A DNA stretch of 64,000 nucleotides from Diaporthe sp. PMI_573 (GCA_021399435.1 JAJTUP010000039.1:1-64000), one strand, 5' to 3'; positions 44,837-55,625 are shown, counted from the first letter of the stretch. Translations and numbers: made by a program. The notes: generated from the letters alone by a model not told the origin.

Positions 44837-46849
44837 CTAGACCAGGTAAATGTCTAACAGGCGAACCCCCGCCTTTTCCAACTCGAGTGGGGAGATGCGG
44901 CGGGGCAGTCCGGATGCTTTTGTCTCGAAAGAGATTCCTAGAGCCTCAAAACGTGGGTCTATCCATGATTCGCCACCTGTCCTGGCATCGTGATATGCTT
45001 CGTAGACCTCACCAGCTTCGGGATGATATTGATGTACTGCATGGATATGATCCGGCAAGGGCCCTAACACAGCCTCTCCATTGTTCAGTCCATACACGAA
45101 CGACTCTCCCACCGCCAGGTACCGGCCCTCAATTCCGGGGCAGGGTCGTAGAACCATAAAGGACGTGCAGGACAGAATCGCAACGATGATGTCGCCCTCT
45201 CTCACATCCGAGGGCGCCATGCCAATGTAACCTTCTTCGGTCCTCACCAAGGCTCTGTTCTTTGTGAGGCGGTAGACATGGTCAAGGTACCTGCCATCCA
45301 CGCCATCGCTGTCCCCATATTGTAAACAGGCGCGAAGAGTATCCGCGGCTTTCTGCGGTGTGAAAAATTTGGAACCTCGAGGCACCTGCGGCTTGAAGTC
45401 CGAGCAAACTAAAGTGCCAGAGAATGCCTCCATCAAGCTGCATCCAGTTATGTACGTCGAGGACTCGACGTCAGCCGGTACAAGGCGAGCGATCTCGGGG
45501 AGGATCAGGCTGGCGGTCTTCGACGGGATGGACACTACGTCAATACCAACAATAGTGCCCACATGAGCGGCAGCGATCCGGATAGATCCTTCTTGTGGGC
45601 TCTGGGCGATTGGTTGCCACGCGAATGACGCCGCATTGAACCTCGAGAGTTCTTCTGTCATCCTCTCCGCACTCCAGTCCGGGGTCCAACTCGGTCCAGC
45701 AAGCTTTCGACTGCCGAGCTCGCAGTGAGCGAGGAACCTCACGTCACACAACCTACACGAAAGCGCAATAAGCCTTCGGTAGACCTGGGCCGGGCTCAGG
45801 GAATAGTCTGGCTTGATCCTGCCCTTGCCGGTCTCGTCGGCGAGGCTTAGCAGGGCATAGACCCTGTCCCTATCGTCTGCGCACTTGTGCCCGCGGGTGC
45901 GATATACTAAATCCGGGAGCGAGGGTCTGAAGGTTGTGTCGAAGACATCCTCGATGCGAAGGAGGCGAGACACGAACTCGTCGCTTAGGCTCGTCTTGGC
46001 ATCCCGAACCTTCCTAGCCAGAAATGTGCATGACAACAAGACGGACTGCCATATTGTCTCCTGGCTGCCGCAAACCACTACGGCCTCTGGGCTGAGCAGC
46101 AGTTCTTGGACGACCCAGAGCCTCTCGAACCACGGCCTCCAGAACAGCTTCTCCAAGGCGCGAACATCAGCCTCCTCATAAGGAAGCGGCTGAGCGGTGT
46201 CGGCCCAGTGAGGCTCGGCGGCCTCATCCGATGTCAACTTGAACGTGTCGCTTATGGGATCATAACGCAGAATCTTGCCCAGATGGTCCACGCGTCGCAT
46301 AGCGAGGTCACTGTCCGGCGATGCTGGGCCCAACCAGAGCACCACACGCGCTGATGAGCTGTATATCTGTGCCATCTTGGCCACCTGCTCGCCTTTCTCA
46401 GCTATGTTCTGCTGGTCGATGCAGATGGCATCTATCCAAAGTGTGCGGGGAGCATCACGCAAACGAAGATGGCACAGTGCGATGGCGAGATTCTTTGTCA
46501 CGGAGAGAGGCGCCGCAATGTATTCTGACGAAGTCACGTCGTCCTTCTCTGAACCGGTACTCGAGGAAGTATCCGCGGGGCCTGTCTTAGGTTTCCCCCA
46601 ACGGCTTTTGCGCCACCAGTGGGTGAGTGAATGCCGAGTCCCACGGGTAACAACGCTGATAGTTTCTGGGTTCTCTGGTGACCCCCACACGTACGACAGG
46701 GCTTCGTACTGCCTCTCTGCCTCCTTCGTTGGGATGTTCTGCAAAGAGACTGTTATTCCTTCATTTTCCTCAGTTGCTGGCAGGAGCGTCAACAGCCGGA
46801 TCTGGTCGGTGCCCTCGGGCAATGGGGTGTATTCGTACGTCGGAGCCAT
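44837..46849 (-). CDS. HET-domain protein (heterokaryon-incompatibility type), 670 residues
   Basis: An intronless frame from ATG 46,849. The three HET blocks are present: YEALSYVWG (residues 48-56), LWIDAICIDQQNIAEKGEQV followed by YSSSARVVLWLGP (about 137-175), and RVYALLSLAD (about 325). An insertion of about 45 residues, rich in Ser, Thr and Lys, separates the first two blocks. The second half contains the usual C-terminal segment ending in a GEAVLGPLPDHI-like stretch. HET proteins trigger cell death or growth arrest when unlike nuclei meet, and the family is large; most members have no known trigger. It is divergently transcribed from a second HET gene 287 bp away, so they may share a promoter. 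Confidence 0.92.
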   Translation of the reverse strand: MAPTYEYTPLPEGTDQIRLLTLLPATEENEGITVSLQNIPTKEAERQYEALSYVWGSPENPETISVVTRGTRHSLTHWWRKSRWGKPKTGPADTSSSTGSEKDDVTSSEYIAAPLSVTKNLAIALCHLRLRDAPRTLWIDAICIDQQNIAEKGEQVAKMAQIYSSSARVVLWLGPASPDSDLAMRRVDHLGKILRYDPISDTFKLTSDEAAEPHWADTAQPLPYEEADVRALEKLFWRPWFERLWVVQELLLSPEAVVVCGSQETIWQSVLLSCTFLARKVRDAKTSLSDEFVSRLLRIEDVFDTTFRPSLPDLVYRTRGHKCADDRDRVYALLSLADETGKGRIKPDYSLSPAQVYRRLIALSCRLCDVRFLAHCELGSRKLAGPSWTPDWSAERMTEELSRFNAASFAWQPIAQSPQEGSIRIAAAHVGTIVGIDVVSIPSKTASLILPEIARLVPADVESSTYITGCSLMEAFSGTLVCSDFKPQVPRGSKFFTPQKAADTLRACLQYGDSDGVDGRYLDHVYRLTKNRALVRTEEGYIGMAPSDVREGDIIVAILSCTSFMVLRPCPGIEGRYLAVGESFVYGLNNGEAVLGPLPDHIHAVHQYHPEAGEVYEAYHDARTGGESWIDPRFEALGISFETKASGLPRRISPLELEKAGVRLLDIYLV

Positions 46850-47136
46850 GGAAGTATGCTATCACTGAGACACGAGATGTTGTATGCGAAGACATGCCGT
46901 CAACAACGACCTCGCCTAGGCAGAAATTTAGTCTTTATAGCTGCGAGATGTCTGTTGGTGCTTCAACCCCACTACATCTGTGTAGCTTGCCTGTTGGCTC
47001 TTAGCGCTTATTCATGACAACGGGTGTAAACTAATGAACTTTGCTTGGCGCTGGATGTGGGGTCCAAACATCGACCCAGAAGGTCAAAGTCTCTTTGAGG
47101 GCCCTCTATGCGCGTGCGAGGCGGTACTTTCAGGAC
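46850..47136. promoter_or_regulatory. Shared promoter of the head-to-head HET genes
   Basis: 287 bp separate the two start codons. A TATA-like CTATAAAGAC (minus strand, about 46,933-46,942) lies roughly 85 bp upstream of the left gene. The region upstream of 47,137 is open in frame with the right gene but has no ATG. Confidence 0.5.
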
Positions 47137-48762
47137 ATGACGCAGCAAGTGATATACAGACCTCTCAAAGAAGGGGAAACACGGCTCCTCATCTTGGAGC
47201 CAGGGCCGCACCGGGACTCGAGCATCTCCCTCCGTCTTGTCCAATGCTGGCCGCAATCGGCACCACCCTATGATGCCTTATCATACGTCTGGGGAGACCA
47301 GAAGAGAAAGACCACTATATCACTCGATGGAAAGCCGGTTGAGGTCACTGTCAACCTGCATTGGGCTTTGCGGAGGACGCGAGACGCTCATCGGCCGCGA
47401 GTGATCTGGGCCGACGCGATATGCATCAACCAGCTCGATCTCCAGGAGCGCAGCCAGCAGGTCGCCATGATGGGCTCCATCTTCAGCAACGCACACAAAG
47501 TCCTGATCTGCGCAGGAGACCCGCCGACCAGCGGTGAAGACGAGGATGTCTCGTCGCTCATGAACGGTTTCGCACTCCTCTGGGGTAGGCACCCCGACAT
47601 TCCGGCCTTGAGGGAAGACGACCCACTGCGGAACGACCCTCGCTGGCGGAGCGTTGCGAACTTTATGAGCCTTCCGTGGTTTCGCCGGGCCTGGGTCATC
47701 CAGGAAGTCGGCCTCGCTCGTGACCCGCGTGTCCTCTATGGTCACTGCGAGTTCAGCTACCGGGAGATGCTCAAGGTCATGAGGTGGAAAGGCCGCCAGA
47801 CGTGGGCTCTCCAGTTCGCGATCCCCTCGCTCCTCGTCCATAGAGAATGGGACGACTGGACACAACCAGCGCATCCGCTCAGCTTCATTGACCTTCTGAA
47901 CCACGGCGCCTTGTTGGCTTGCATTGACCCGAGAGACCACGTCTACGCTTTTCTTGCCCACCCACTGGCGAAGAATAAAGACGGAAGCCCATTCGTCTTC
48001 CCCGATTACACAAAGTCGGTGGAACAGGTGTACTTTGATGTCTCTTGCAAACTGCTCCGCCGATTTGGGTTGAGATTACTGTCATCAGTCGAGCATCGAG
48101 AGTTGACAATAGAGGAAGAGCTTCCCTCTTGGGTTGTGCGTTGGGATGTTTCGGTTGTCATGAATGACATCGCCCGCTACCCACAATTGTATAAAGCAAC
48201 ACCTCCCCAGTGGGCGCCAGATCTTTCGAAAGTCATCACAGGGAAAATGCTCCAGCTGCCTGGGATAATACTGGACAGAATTTCCAAGGCTTATTGCATC
48301 GACGTGAGAGCAACCCCCGAGGTCTCTTTGCGCTTCGTCGATGTTTCCGACACCTCCCGGAACCTGAGCTGGTCTAATATTCTCGTCGAGTTCCCTAACA
48401 GACCCGATGCCCCAAATGCGATTTTGAAGTCGCTCTGTGCGCGGGACGACCTCGACCCAAGCAAGTTGCGTATCTCAGAGAATAAAGAAAGATTTGAGCA
48501 TCAGGTAAAAGATATTGGAATCAATCGGTGCCTTGTCGCAACTGAAAGGGGAGGGTTTGGTGTGGGGCCGCTCATAACACGGCCGGGAGACGTCTGTTGC
48601 CTCATCTATGGAGCTGACGTCGCGTTCGTGCTGCGTCCGTCCCCCGTTACTTCAGCATACAAGTTGCTAGGTGAAGCATTTGTCCACGGAGTCATGAACG
48701 GAGAGATTGAAGGGATGCTGCAAAGAGGGCAGGTCGTTCAACAGACAATCACCATTACTTGA
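47137..48762 (+). CDS. HET-domain protein, 541 residues
   Basis: An intronless frame from ATG 47,137 (MTQQVIYRPLKEGETRLLIL). The frame is open further upstream, but only from a TTG. HET blocks: YDALSYVWGDQ (residues 46-56), VIWADAICINQLDLQERSQQ followed by FSNAHKVLICAGD (about 89-129), and the DPRDHVYAFLAHPLAKNK block. FRRAWVIQEVGLARDPRV is the usual segment after block 2. The C-terminal part ends in a typical LLGEAFVHGVMNGE motif. It is the divergent partner of the 670-residue HET gene, but the two share only the family blocks, so they are not a recent duplicate. A role in self/non-self recognition is inferred from the family. Confidence 0.92.
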   Translation: MTQQVIYRPLKEGETRLLILEPGPHRDSSISLRLVQCWPQSAPPYDALSYVWGDQKRKTTISLDGKPVEVTVNLHWALRRTRDAHRPRVIWADAICINQLDLQERSQQVAMMGSIFSNAHKVLICAGDPPTSGEDEDVSSLMNGFALLWGRHPDIPALREDDPLRNDPRWRSVANFMSLPWFRRAWVIQEVGLARDPRVLYGHCEFSYREMLKVMRWKGRQTWALQFAIPSLLVHREWDDWTQPAHPLSFIDLLNHGALLACIDPRDHVYAFLAHPLAKNKDGSPFVFPDYTKSVEQVYFDVSCKLLRRFGLRLLSSVEHRELTIEEELPSWVVRWDVSVVMNDIARYPQLYKATPPQWAPDLSKVITGKMLQLPGIILDRISKAYCIDVRATPEVSLRFVDVSDTSRNLSWSNILVEFPNRPDAPNAILKSLCARDDLDPSKLRISENKERFEHQVKDIGINRCLVATERGGFGVGPLITRPGDVCCLIYGADVAFVLRPSPVTSAYKLLGEAFVHGVMNGEIEGMLQRGQVVQQTITIT

Positions 48763-50608
48763 ACTGCCAATCGACAGCGGCTCCGATATATCCTTGAAGT
48801 CGGTCGCCACCCCAAGGTTCTCTTCACACCAAGGGCAACCTCTCGCAACATAGCTGTAGAACAGCACTGAGTCCTTCTCAGTCTGTTCCAGTATCCTCTT
48901 CCTCGCACCCTCCGCCACTCGGACCACTGGCCTCATACGATGGCATCGCAACAGACTCGTCAAGACCGCCATTAACTCGACTTATGAGAGATTCCGACCC
49001 ACAGCCCCTGGTTGGCCGCCTGTGCCGCGTCCATGGCTGTGCCGAACTTGGCACACACTGTGCAGAATGAACCGGCGGTCCTGGATAGGCACTGAAAGGA
49101 GCGATAAGACAATACAGTTCGGATGTCGCAGCCAACACTGTGTCTTGCACAGATCATTAGGTTATAAGAACTCAATGCTGCCCACCTACGTGGGGAGCAA
49201 CCGGATTGTTGTCCGGATCCTTCTTGAAAGCCAAGGTTGCAGCTTGCATCACTACCGGCCCAGTGTGATGACCCCCCACGACAACATGCCAGTGGCTGCC
49301 CCGGAGCCCGACCAACAAAGGTGTGGGTCTTCGCCTATCCAGCCTGGGCCTGCTAGACGAAGAGCATGTGGCCACATTCCGCAACGTGCTGGGGAACCCG
49401 TTGCTCACCGAAGTGTCAGAGTCCACATATGCAGAGATAGTTGATGGACTACCGACTCTAGACTCGTGGAATGAATCTCACCGTTGGGTTGCGGGGAGAA
49501 ATCCTGGTGAAGCTTGAGCACAAGGAGCCCTGTGCCGAGTCCCGGGAAAAGGAAGAGAAACTTGTCTCAGAATTTGACATGTATACCCTGCGCCTTCCTA
49601 CTCAGGTATGCTAACCCAGTACTTTGTCTCAGAGGATGTGGTTCAAGGAGGAGGACTCTTATAGTCAGTGGGTTTTCCACTATAAAGCAAGTATCAATTC
49701 CGGCTCTGGTAAAGTAAGGCTAACGACAGTCACCACAGTCGCTCCGAGACTTCCAGCATGCCCCCTATCACACCATCTGCCCTCAATGGTTGGAGATATT
49801 ACCCAGATGATGCCATGTCTCGTTTCGACATCTTCCGGGATTGGTATGAGAGGATAGAGTATCCGACCAGACGCTGGAGCCATCGTTTCATGGAGGCTGG
49901 CAACTGGCCCGAGACTAAGTACGCGCTGATGCTTTTGATATGGGATTTCGACCGCACACAGGGTAAACGTGTGACGAGGCAAAGGTTGCTGAAGCTCAGG
50001 CAGGTCTGAGAAGAGCCACACCATCATTGCCTAGTTGGCGATATGGTAGAAGTACATGACCTCGTTGTCTAGGTAACTGTACATGGTTACCAGGGTGTTC
50101 GAGTGCGTTTCTGTGATACAGGATCAGCGCCTCGCGGAGTGCGGTGGCGGGGCGCGGTGGCTACCTCCGGGTGATGTCTGCACGCGGGGATGGATCATAG
50201 GAAACTCGTTCACGTCTCATTTCAGTGCAGCCACAGAATGTTGTCCCGGAGTCAAGTCAGCTTTGGGCTGAATTACCATGGAGAATAATTATGTGGGTAC
50301 CTAGATACGTTGGAAGCAAGCGCAAATAGCCCGAAGTTGTCTCAAAACTCCTCCGAAGCCACAGAAAGTTGCAGACTGCCTCTACACCGCACGTTGTACG
50401 ATGCCATCGGCCAAAATTCGCCACGACACGGCGGCCCACACTCTGTTGGAAGATTGGACCACTTCATGCGAACATAAACACCAGATGGCCATGCCTCGCC
50501 TCCTTTTACAGCAATGATATTCCGTGGTTGATTCCACTCCTTGTACATGTCCCCGCTGGTTTGCGGTTTCGCGACTTGGGCCCCTTCTGCTTCAGAGGTC
50601 CCGCCTGT
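48763..50608. other. Region of fragmentary open frames between HET and MYND genes
   Basis: No complete gene can be built. On the minus strand, 48,667-48,972 (with RGCPWCEEN) overlaps the 3' end of the HET gene. On the plus strand, 49,323-49,517, 49,514-49,610 and 49,758-50,009 have protein-like composition (LDEEHVATFRNVLGNPLLTE; DAMSRFDIFRDWYERIEYP) and could be exons or pieces of a decayed gene. I do not recognise them. Confidence 0.35.
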
Positions 50609-51482
50609 CTAGACGTTGAGAATCCTAGGAGGGTTCTTGTGGTCGAAGCACGAAGGCTTGTGAGCCTTCCAGTGAGCCTTCTGGCAGTCCTATATGCTTC
50701 CAATTAGAAATGCTCTCCATCGAGGGGAGTGTAGCCGCAGTGCATGGAAGTGCCCACCTTGTTGCAGTAGGAAGCCACCTTGCATCTCGCGCAGAGGTGC
50801 ACCGCCTTGCCCAGATCGGACTCGATCTTGCCACAGTGGTAGCAGCTGGTTGGTATCGGTCAGTGGGTCCCGTGTTTGCAAACGTAGTTTGCAAACGTGC
50901 GTGCGAGCAGGGCCGTCGGGCACTAACCTGAGCTCACAAAAGGTGCGTGGCGTTCCTGGCTTGTAGTACTCCAACGCAGCGAGGAACTGCACCTTTCCAG
51001 GGTCGCGGAAACCCTCGTCGTTGAGGGGCCACGCGTAGCCCGGGCTGGAGTGGATCTGGGGCACGATGTCGCGCAGGTGCTGCATGTTGTCGTCGCTGAT
51101 CTTGGCTCCGCTCTGCATGACCATGGCGGCGAGGACGACGGTGTACATCTTGCGGTCTGGGACCCAGAAGGTGCCCTCCTTGCTGCGGAACTCCTTGAAC
51201 AGCTTGTCGCAGAGGCCGGCGTTGAGCTTGTCGCGGAAGGCTGTGGACTCCAGCTCCGTGTCGGGGTCGTACTCGTCGTCACAATTATTGATCAGGCCCA
51301 TGTCGGACTGGGTATCGCCGCGGATGTCCAGGTCCTGGTCGCCTTGGAAAAGGCCTGTGATCGAGTTGGTCAGCTTCATTCCATCGTGGCTGCACAGCCT
51401 TGGACACGGGAGACTGCAGCTGCAACAAGTTGGGAGGTTTGCCAGGCAGCAAGACGAACTCACACATTCCCCAGCGGCCCAT
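50609..51482 (-). CDS. MYND zinc-finger protein, 204 residues
   Basis: Four exons (51,482-51,464; 51,354-50,928; 50,845-50,758; 50,689-50,609) join in frame. The short first exon gives MGRWGM and joins to LFQGDQDLDI, the N-terminal signature of a fungal MYND-finger family as I remember it. The middle (DKLFKEFRSKEG, VVLAAMVMQSGAKISDDNMQ, DPGKVQFLAALEYYKPG) is a helical region. The C-terminus is the MYND finger: CYHCGK, LCARCKVASYCNKDCQKAHW, HKPSC, with all eight Cys/His zinc ligands visible. MYND fingers mediate protein-protein contacts; the target is unknown. The unspliced frame 50,690-51,718 is longer, but it reads through introns and loses the finger. Confidence 0.88.
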
Positions 51483-51955
51483 GTTTGGATGATTGATGGA
51501 TCGAAGGATCTGAGGTCTTGGATGGAAGTTGAAGGCTTTGGGTGCGAAAGAGAACAGCTCAATCGTGGGAAGCTCGGTGTCCGTTTGCTTTCGTTGTTCT
51601 GTGCTGAATCTGATCCAATGTCCAAAGGCGAACAGAAGAGAGACAGGCGACAGAAGCAGGAAAGGAAGGGGCGCTCCTGCCTTTGTGTTGAATGACTTGA
51701 AATGAGCACCCTGGGCAATCACCTCGCCGTACTTGCCAGCTGCAAGACCGTTTGCCTGCAGGTACCCGAAATGATCCCAGCTACTTGGGTACAGATCAGA
51801 AGAGCATTCCGCTAATATGCTTGGCGAGCCTTTGCCCAATCTGTAAAGCATGTGCCGCGGCGAACAGCTTTGTTGGTCGACCAAGCAGATAACAGTGTGT
51901 TTAGTGGTTCCGACTATGATGTTTTAGAATCCGGTTTGTTTCGATCCACAACAGC
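51483..51955. other. Intergenic between MYND gene and flavin-reductase-like gene
   Basis: This contains the MYND-gene promoter and the 3' end of the next gene. The open frames crossing it (51,285-51,884 and 51,066-51,695) are extensions or shadows. Confidence 0.4.
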
Positions 51956-52927
51956 TCATATCTCTATATACTTGTCTAAACCCTTCTCCTTATCTGCCAG
52001 CTCAGTCTGGAGGGACGGGCGAGGAAGCTCGAATGTGTCTCTTACCGTGGCGTAAGAGATGCCCCCAAGCTGAACCACAGGACGCAAAGCCTCAAGATCT
52101 ACATTATCCCGAGCCTCATTCAATGCCCCTTCTTGCACCCAAAATCTCTTGGCTTCGATGATAGCCAGGGCGCCGGTAGGTTTGCCCTGCGCCGCATGCC
52201 CGTGGTAATCAAGGCTCTTCATCTCAAGAAGCTTTCCCTCGATGGAGAACACAGCCTCCTGGACGCGTTTCGGGCGAACAGTTGCAGAGTCCTTGGGTGT
52301 CAACCCTGACAGCCCCCATTCCGAGGTCTTGTATGGGACGTCGAGTGATGTGGCGTTGGCGGCCTCGACAAAATGCTCAGACAGTATGCTTATGACACAC
52401 TCGCCAGTCTCTTCCAGGTTCCGCCGCGTGTCCTTTGGCCTGCCTGGGCGGGCTGAGAAGCCAATCACCAGAATGACCGGGTCGTGGTCGACGACTTGGA
52501 AGTAGCTGAACGGCGCCAGATTCGGCGTGCCGTCTTTCGCGAGCGTGCTGACGAAGCTCACCGGGCGGGGGATCGCAGAGACGAGGAGCTTGTAGTTCGA
52601 GATCATGGCCCGGCCGTCTTCGTTGGGGTCGATCAAGATGTGCGATTTCTCCCGGGATGAGCTGTCGCTGGCGCCATCACCGTATTTCCAATTTGGTGCC
52701 GGGGTCTGGGTGACGGAGACGCCCGAGGATGAGTCGAATGGCTTGCGCGACGCCTCAGTCTCTTTGAATTTCTCAAGAGAAGGGGCGAGCAGAAAAGGAT
52801 TCTTGGCTGGCGCTGCTGTGCTTTTGGGGCGCATTGTCATGGCAGGCCGGCAGGCTTCGGTGGCCCCGGCTGCACGTCTAAGACGATTTATGGTTAGACC
52901 TCCTGCCCTGGGCCGCAGAAACCTCAT
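51956..52927 (-). CDS. Flavin reductase-like FMN-binding protein, 323 residues
   Basis: An intronless frame from ATG 52,927; the frame continues 45 bases upstream only from a TTG. The first 40 residues are rich in Arg and Ala without acidic residues (MRFLRPRAGGLTINRLRRAA), compatible with a mitochondrial presequence. The core is the FMN-binding split barrel: SAIPRPVSFVST, GTPNLAPFSYFQ, DPVILVIGFS, KDTRRNLEETGECVISIL, then SLDYHGHAAQG and VVQLGGISYATV. This is the layout of the flavin-reductase-like domain family. It probably binds FMN and may reduce it with NAD(P)H or serve another oxidoreductase role. The neighbours give no pathway. Confidence 0.85.
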   Translation of the reverse strand: MRFLRPRAGGLTINRLRRAAGATEACRPAMTMRPKSTAAPAKNPFLLAPSLEKFKETEASRKPFDSSSGVSVTQTPAPNWKYGDGASDSSSREKSHILIDPNEDGRAMISNYKLLVSAIPRPVSFVSTLAKDGTPNLAPFSYFQVVDHDPVILVIGFSARPGRPKDTRRNLEETGECVISILSEHFVEAANATSLDVPYKTSEWGLSGLTPKDSATVRPKRVQEAVFSIEGKLLEMKSLDYHGHAAQGKPTGALAIIEAKRFWVQEGALNEARDNVDLEALRPVVQLGGISYATVRDTFELPRPSLQTELADKEKGLDKYIEI

Positions 52928-53375
52928 GACGGCGAATGACCCGTGACGAAAAGGCCTTGGGTCGTGTCCCAAACAGTCGTGATTTAAGTGATGTTTAACA
53001 TCGGCTGCAAAATACCACGTGTGTTACTCAGGTCTATCACATAGCAAACATTGTGATCCCCCGAGTCGACGTCAAAAGATCGGTGGAAATCATGCCTTAT
53101 TATTAAGCTACGCGACGTGAAGTTGGATTAAAGAGCGTGCATGTGGGTCCCGGGATCACATTTCCCCCTAAGACTCCGAGTCAGTAAACGCCAAGTCCCG
53201 ACCCCCCTGTCAACGTGAATGCTTTGGACGCAAGCAGCCAGATCACAGACACTCGTCGTATATATTACCATGGTGCCCGCTGCAGGAGCATGTACCAGTC
53301 GATTCAATCTTTGATTCTGTTCCTTCTTTGCTTCGTCGTTGAATATAGTGTAAATCGTCCGAACGCCTAATTACA
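52928..53375. other. Intergenic, upstream of the flavin-reductase-like gene
   Basis: About 450 bp holding the promoter of the flavin-reductase-like gene and the 3' flank of the next gene. ATATATTACC near 53,262 is in the wrong place for either start. No gene seen. Confidence 0.4.
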
Positions 53376-55058
53376 CTAGGTACAAAAGATCGCTGGAATC
53401 GTTACCGTTGGAGGTTGAATGAAATCGAATATTGAAGACAGATTAACGTCATTTGTGCTTTTGGAACTTGACAGACCAGAAAGTGAGATGTCTTGAGGTA
53501 CACGGGAGGAGCCCGGCTCAATTATAGGAACAGTCTGGCAGCAGTCAGAACCAGTCATCAGACCTAGAGTATGGGAAGAACTCGATATCACGTTACCTTC
53601 TCGGCGGACATCTTTGACAGAATCATCGTAGGTGTCCGACCTAATGTCTTGGATTTCTCCCCCGCCACACATGTTGAATGACCAATAGCCAATGCGACCC
53701 CTCGGCCTTGGTCCCAGTCGGGCAGCATCCCACATAACATAACCCCAGCGACGCAGTTCCGGGTGTATGTAGTCGCCGATGAGGTTGCTATACTCGCCCT
53801 GCCAAAAGAGAACCCAGGCAAGTGGTGGGGAGTCCAGCTTTTCGCCTTTGAAAGGCATTCTGTGCCTGAAGTCCTGGGCCGAATCGCGCTGAGAGTACCA
53901 CTGTTCGCGTTTCTCTATTTGCACAAGGTCCGTGACGACGTCTTCTATCCAGTCACTGCCCACGTAGCAAACGTGTGTATAATCCAGACCCGACAGAATT
54001 GCAGTGCGGATCCGGTCCACTAGTTCTTCGTGGTCTTCCGTCTGGATGGTATCAACTAGAAGCCGGAGGCCGTACCGGAGCACCCCGTTTAGGGACCGAG
54101 TGTTCACATCTAGCGAGTTTATTATTTGGTGGTCTTCACCCGGTGCGGGAAGTAAGAAGGAGGAATTGCACTTACAACTGTCATGGCCACCCGATACAAG
54201 CATTAAATCCTCGATGGTTTCGGTAATGTCCAGATGCTGGTATTTTGGATTCCTATCCATGTTCAAGTCCCAGGCCACCCGCCTGAAAACATCGCTATAC
54301 GTTTCCACAGCAAATTCATGGATACATAGAATCTGCTCGATTTCCCAGGGCGGGAATATTGAAAGAACACGAAGGCGGTCGATGTTATCCTCGATCCTGT
54401 TTGGACAGCTGCGTCCTTCTCCCTTAGACCCGCATACGTTGCAGAAAAGTTGCAACTGGTACATGGCACGCTGGATGCGGCGCCTCTCGGTATCACTGAG
54501 AGGTTGGTGTCCGGCTTGCTCCTGTCCCGATTCGGTGGGTAGCGAGGCCAACGCCCAGCTAGCGTACCGCTCGGCAAGAGGTTCTATCACACGAACGTGG
54601 AAGTGAAGAAGATCGATGGCGTCTTCATAGGATAGTTGGGCGGTCCAATCAGCCTCCGGTGTCGTGTACTTTGCTTCCTGTTCTTTAACGAAGGCCCAGA
54701 GTAGAGACTCGTGGCGGATCTCTTGGAAGAGATCGGAGCCGGAGTAATGCGCCCCCAGGGCATCGACTAGCATTCCCTCCAGAGTAGTGCCTAGGACAGA
54801 TCGCAGTATTCGCAGGCGGTCCCCGCTGTAGACGCGATGCATATTGGGTGAGGCATGGACGAGAGCGCTCAGCGATTGGAAGGTTGGCGCGTTGGACAGG
54901 ATGAGCCCCTGGAGCTCAACAGGCAGGTCCTCCAGGGTGGGCTGAGGTGCTGTTGAGGGGGAGCCAAGAGCCGAAGCAGTATCTTCGAGTCTCCTTATCT
55001 CTTTGCCAGTGGCATCCCCCCCGCTAAGTGCCTGTAAGGAGGAGGTGAGGGCGTCCAT
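53376..55058 (-). CDS. F-box-like protein, 560 residues
   Basis: An intronless frame from ATG 55,058. Residues about 42-78 (LEDLPVELQGLILSNAPTFQ, LSALVHASPNMHRVY) match the fungal F-box-like pattern L-x-x-L-P-x-E-[LI]-x-x-x-I-L...L..L..ASP....Y. This motif usually binds Skp1 in SCF ubiquitin ligases, but in this large fungal family substrates are rarely known. The remaining 480 residues are unique: a helical region, a Cys-rich patch (FCNVCGSKGEGRSC), a second one (DSCKCNSSF) and a Ser-rich C-terminus. It lies 567 bp downstream of the polyketide synthase on the same strand; a functional link is not implied. Confidence 0.75.
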   Translation of the reverse strand: MDALTSSLQALSGGDATGKEIRRLEDTASALGSPSTAPQPTLEDLPVELQGLILSNAPTFQSLSALVHASPNMHRVYSGDRLRILRSVLGTTLEGMLVDALGAHYSGSDLFQEIRHESLLWAFVKEQEAKYTTPEADWTAQLSYEDAIDLLHFHVRVIEPLAERYASWALASLPTESGQEQAGHQPLSDTERRRIQRAMYQLQLFCNVCGSKGEGRSCPNRIEDNIDRLRVLSIFPPWEIEQILCIHEFAVETYSDVFRRVAWDLNMDRNPKYQHLDITETIEDLMLVSGGHDSCKCNSSFLLPAPGEDHQIINSLDVNTRSLNGVLRYGLRLLVDTIQTEDHEELVDRIRTAILSGLDYTHVCYVGSDWIEDVVTDLVQIEKREQWYSQRDSAQDFRHRMPFKGEKLDSPPLAWVLFWQGEYSNLIGDYIHPELRRWGYVMWDAARLGPRPRGRIGYWSFNMCGGGEIQDIRSDTYDDSVKDVRREGNVISSSSHTLGLMTGSDCCQTVPIIEPGSSRVPQDISLSGLSSSKSTNDVNLSSIFDFIQPPTVTIPAIFCT

Positions 55059-55625
55059 GATGATGATGTTTGCGATGCTGAAGGTTTTAACAGTGTGACT
55101 GGAATGGCATGATGGAGCTTTTGTCTCCTCTTATGTAGTGGTTTTCCTTCTTCGCCGACGTCGGTGAGTCAAACGAGAAGCGTCACGCAGTCGTGTCACC
55201 GTGGCGGTGCGGCACAGCAGCGAGTAGATAACAGCTTGGCCCCCAACTCCTCCCCCAATACTCCATCATGCTGCCGTGTCACATCAGCTTTTCAATGTTT
55301 TGGACACCATGACGTTATAAAATACTGCTCTTAATTAAAAGAAGGAATTCAAGCTCTATATTTCTAACGTCTGTAACGTGCAAATCACAATCACGTTCTA
55401 CATCGGGGAGGCCAGCCCTCGAAGCTGGGTATAGTTTTTCACATGTCTTCCGAAACGCCGCAGCACCGTCGAAGCCCAGCGCTGCCAACCAACTCCTTGG
55501 GGACTCCCTTCGGCCTGGACACTTCCCATTTCTTGTGTAAATAGCGACAGTGAGAATATCAGGGCTCAAGAGCCACCAGGATGCAAAAGAATCAAGTCTA
55601 CTAGAAAGCCAAATATCCTACACAA
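55059..55625. other. Intergenic between PKS 3' end and F-box gene
   Basis: This contains the PKS terminator and the F-box gene promoter. An 84-codon minus-strand frame (55,315-55,569) has no recognisable content. Confidence 0.4.

Noticed and set aside
50690..51718. 342-codon unspliced minus-strand frame as the gene model
   Set aside because: It reads through three introns, begins upstream of the family's MGRWG start and loses the MYND finger; the spliced four-exon model restores both ends.
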